Shown here piece after piece: positions 63,760-64,000 of a stretch of DNA of 64,000 nt; within the stretch, counting starts at the first letter, position 1, and each line of letters begins with the position of its first letter. Under the pieces are notes generated by a model. It had not been told where the DNA came from. It saw only the letters and a program-made list of their open reading frames with translations, and did no database searches. Position numbers and translations under genes: made by a program. Source of the DNA: Setaria digitata. Lineage: Eukaryota > Nematoda > Chromadorea > Rhabditida > Setariidae. The DNA lies in assembly GCA_003640385.1 (NCBI GenBank), contig RCAB01000258.1, positions 25,748-89,747 of the forward strand, written 5' to 3'.

Positions 63760-64000
63760 AGAGACAACGCGGTTCCAACATCTTCACGTGAAATTTCATT
63801 GCAAAAAAGGCAACGCGGTTCCAACATCTTCACGTGAAGTTTCATTGCAAAAAAGGCAACGCTGTTCCAACATTTTCACGTGAGATTTCATTGCAAAAAA
63901 AGCAACGCTGTTCCAACACCTTCACGTGAGATTTCATTGCAAAAAAAGCAACGCGGTTCCAACATCTTCACGTGAGATTTCATTGCAAAAAAGGCAACGC
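63760..64000. repeat. 46-bp satellite array with TCACGTGA in each unit
   Basis: About five units of 46-47 bases follow one another and run off the window edge. Each has GGTTCCAACATCTTCACGTG, then a TTTCATTGCAAAAAA block and GGCAACGC. Diverged relatives of the unit (CGTGACATTTCATTGCAAAA and the palindrome TCCCACGTGGGA) extend left to about 63430. Confidence 0.92.

Noticed and set aside
63760..64000. Regular repeats that might suggest a CRISPR array
   Set aside because: The units are contiguous with no unique spacers, and the genome is eukaryotic. It is a satellite.

Overview
The window is nematode nuclear DNA, most likely from a clade III (spirurid or filarial-type) worm. The class is clear from the gene content: a tandem-repeat galectin, a TWK potassium channel, a Kunitz inhibitor, and SERINC and SQST-1 forms typical of worms. 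It also fits the extreme A/T richness, the many short exons with TTTCAG-like acceptors, and the acceptors placed a few bases before start codons, as expected for spliced-leader trans-splicing. The clade is my inference from overall style only. No prokaryotic genes, tRNA, rRNA or CRISPR array were seen.

I rebuilt ten protein-coding genes by joining exons by eye and checking that the reading frame stays in phase at every junction. In order they are: a two-domain galectin (minus, 2605-7362); mitochondrial ribosomal protein uS11m (plus, 7903-9481), divergent from the galectin; a two-pore TWK potassium channel spread over about 15 kb (minus, 10125-25463); a small secreted Kunitz protein (plus, 31580-32490); TMEM258 of the oligosaccharyltransferase (minus, 33213-33798); a serine incorporator SERINC (minus, 34646-38528); the p62/SQSTM1 autophagy receptor (minus, 39999-44182); adenylosuccinate synthetase (minus, 46011-49558); an ARL14EP-domain protein (minus, 51403-53079); and an unrecognised 308-residue protein with a signal peptide (plus, 55575-60569). 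TMEM258, SERINC, SQST-1, ADSS and ARL14EP-like all lie head to tail on the minus strand, but with gaps of about 0.8 to 2 kb. I do not claim an operon. The neighbours share no evident pathway.

Between the genes the DNA is A/T-rich with hundreds of poly-A/poly-T runs, trinucleotide microsatellites (ATT, ATC, CAA), a GCGTG minisatellite upstream of SQST-1, and a 46-bp satellite whose units carry the palindrome TCACGTGA and which runs off the right edge. Several single N characters are flanked by near-identical copies of 30 to 170 bp. These look like unmerged haplotype overlaps from assembly, not biological duplications.

The most interesting points are: an inverted repeat of about 60 bp flanking exon 3 of ADSS (a candidate circular-RNA or exon-skipping structure); two introns that require GC-AG splicing, in the galectin and the TWK channel; two in-phase tandem splice donors in SQST-1; a Kunitz domain with a 12-residue insertion beside its reactive site; the novel secreted six-cysteine protein; and an orphan, well-formed exon on the plus strand at 44478-44595.
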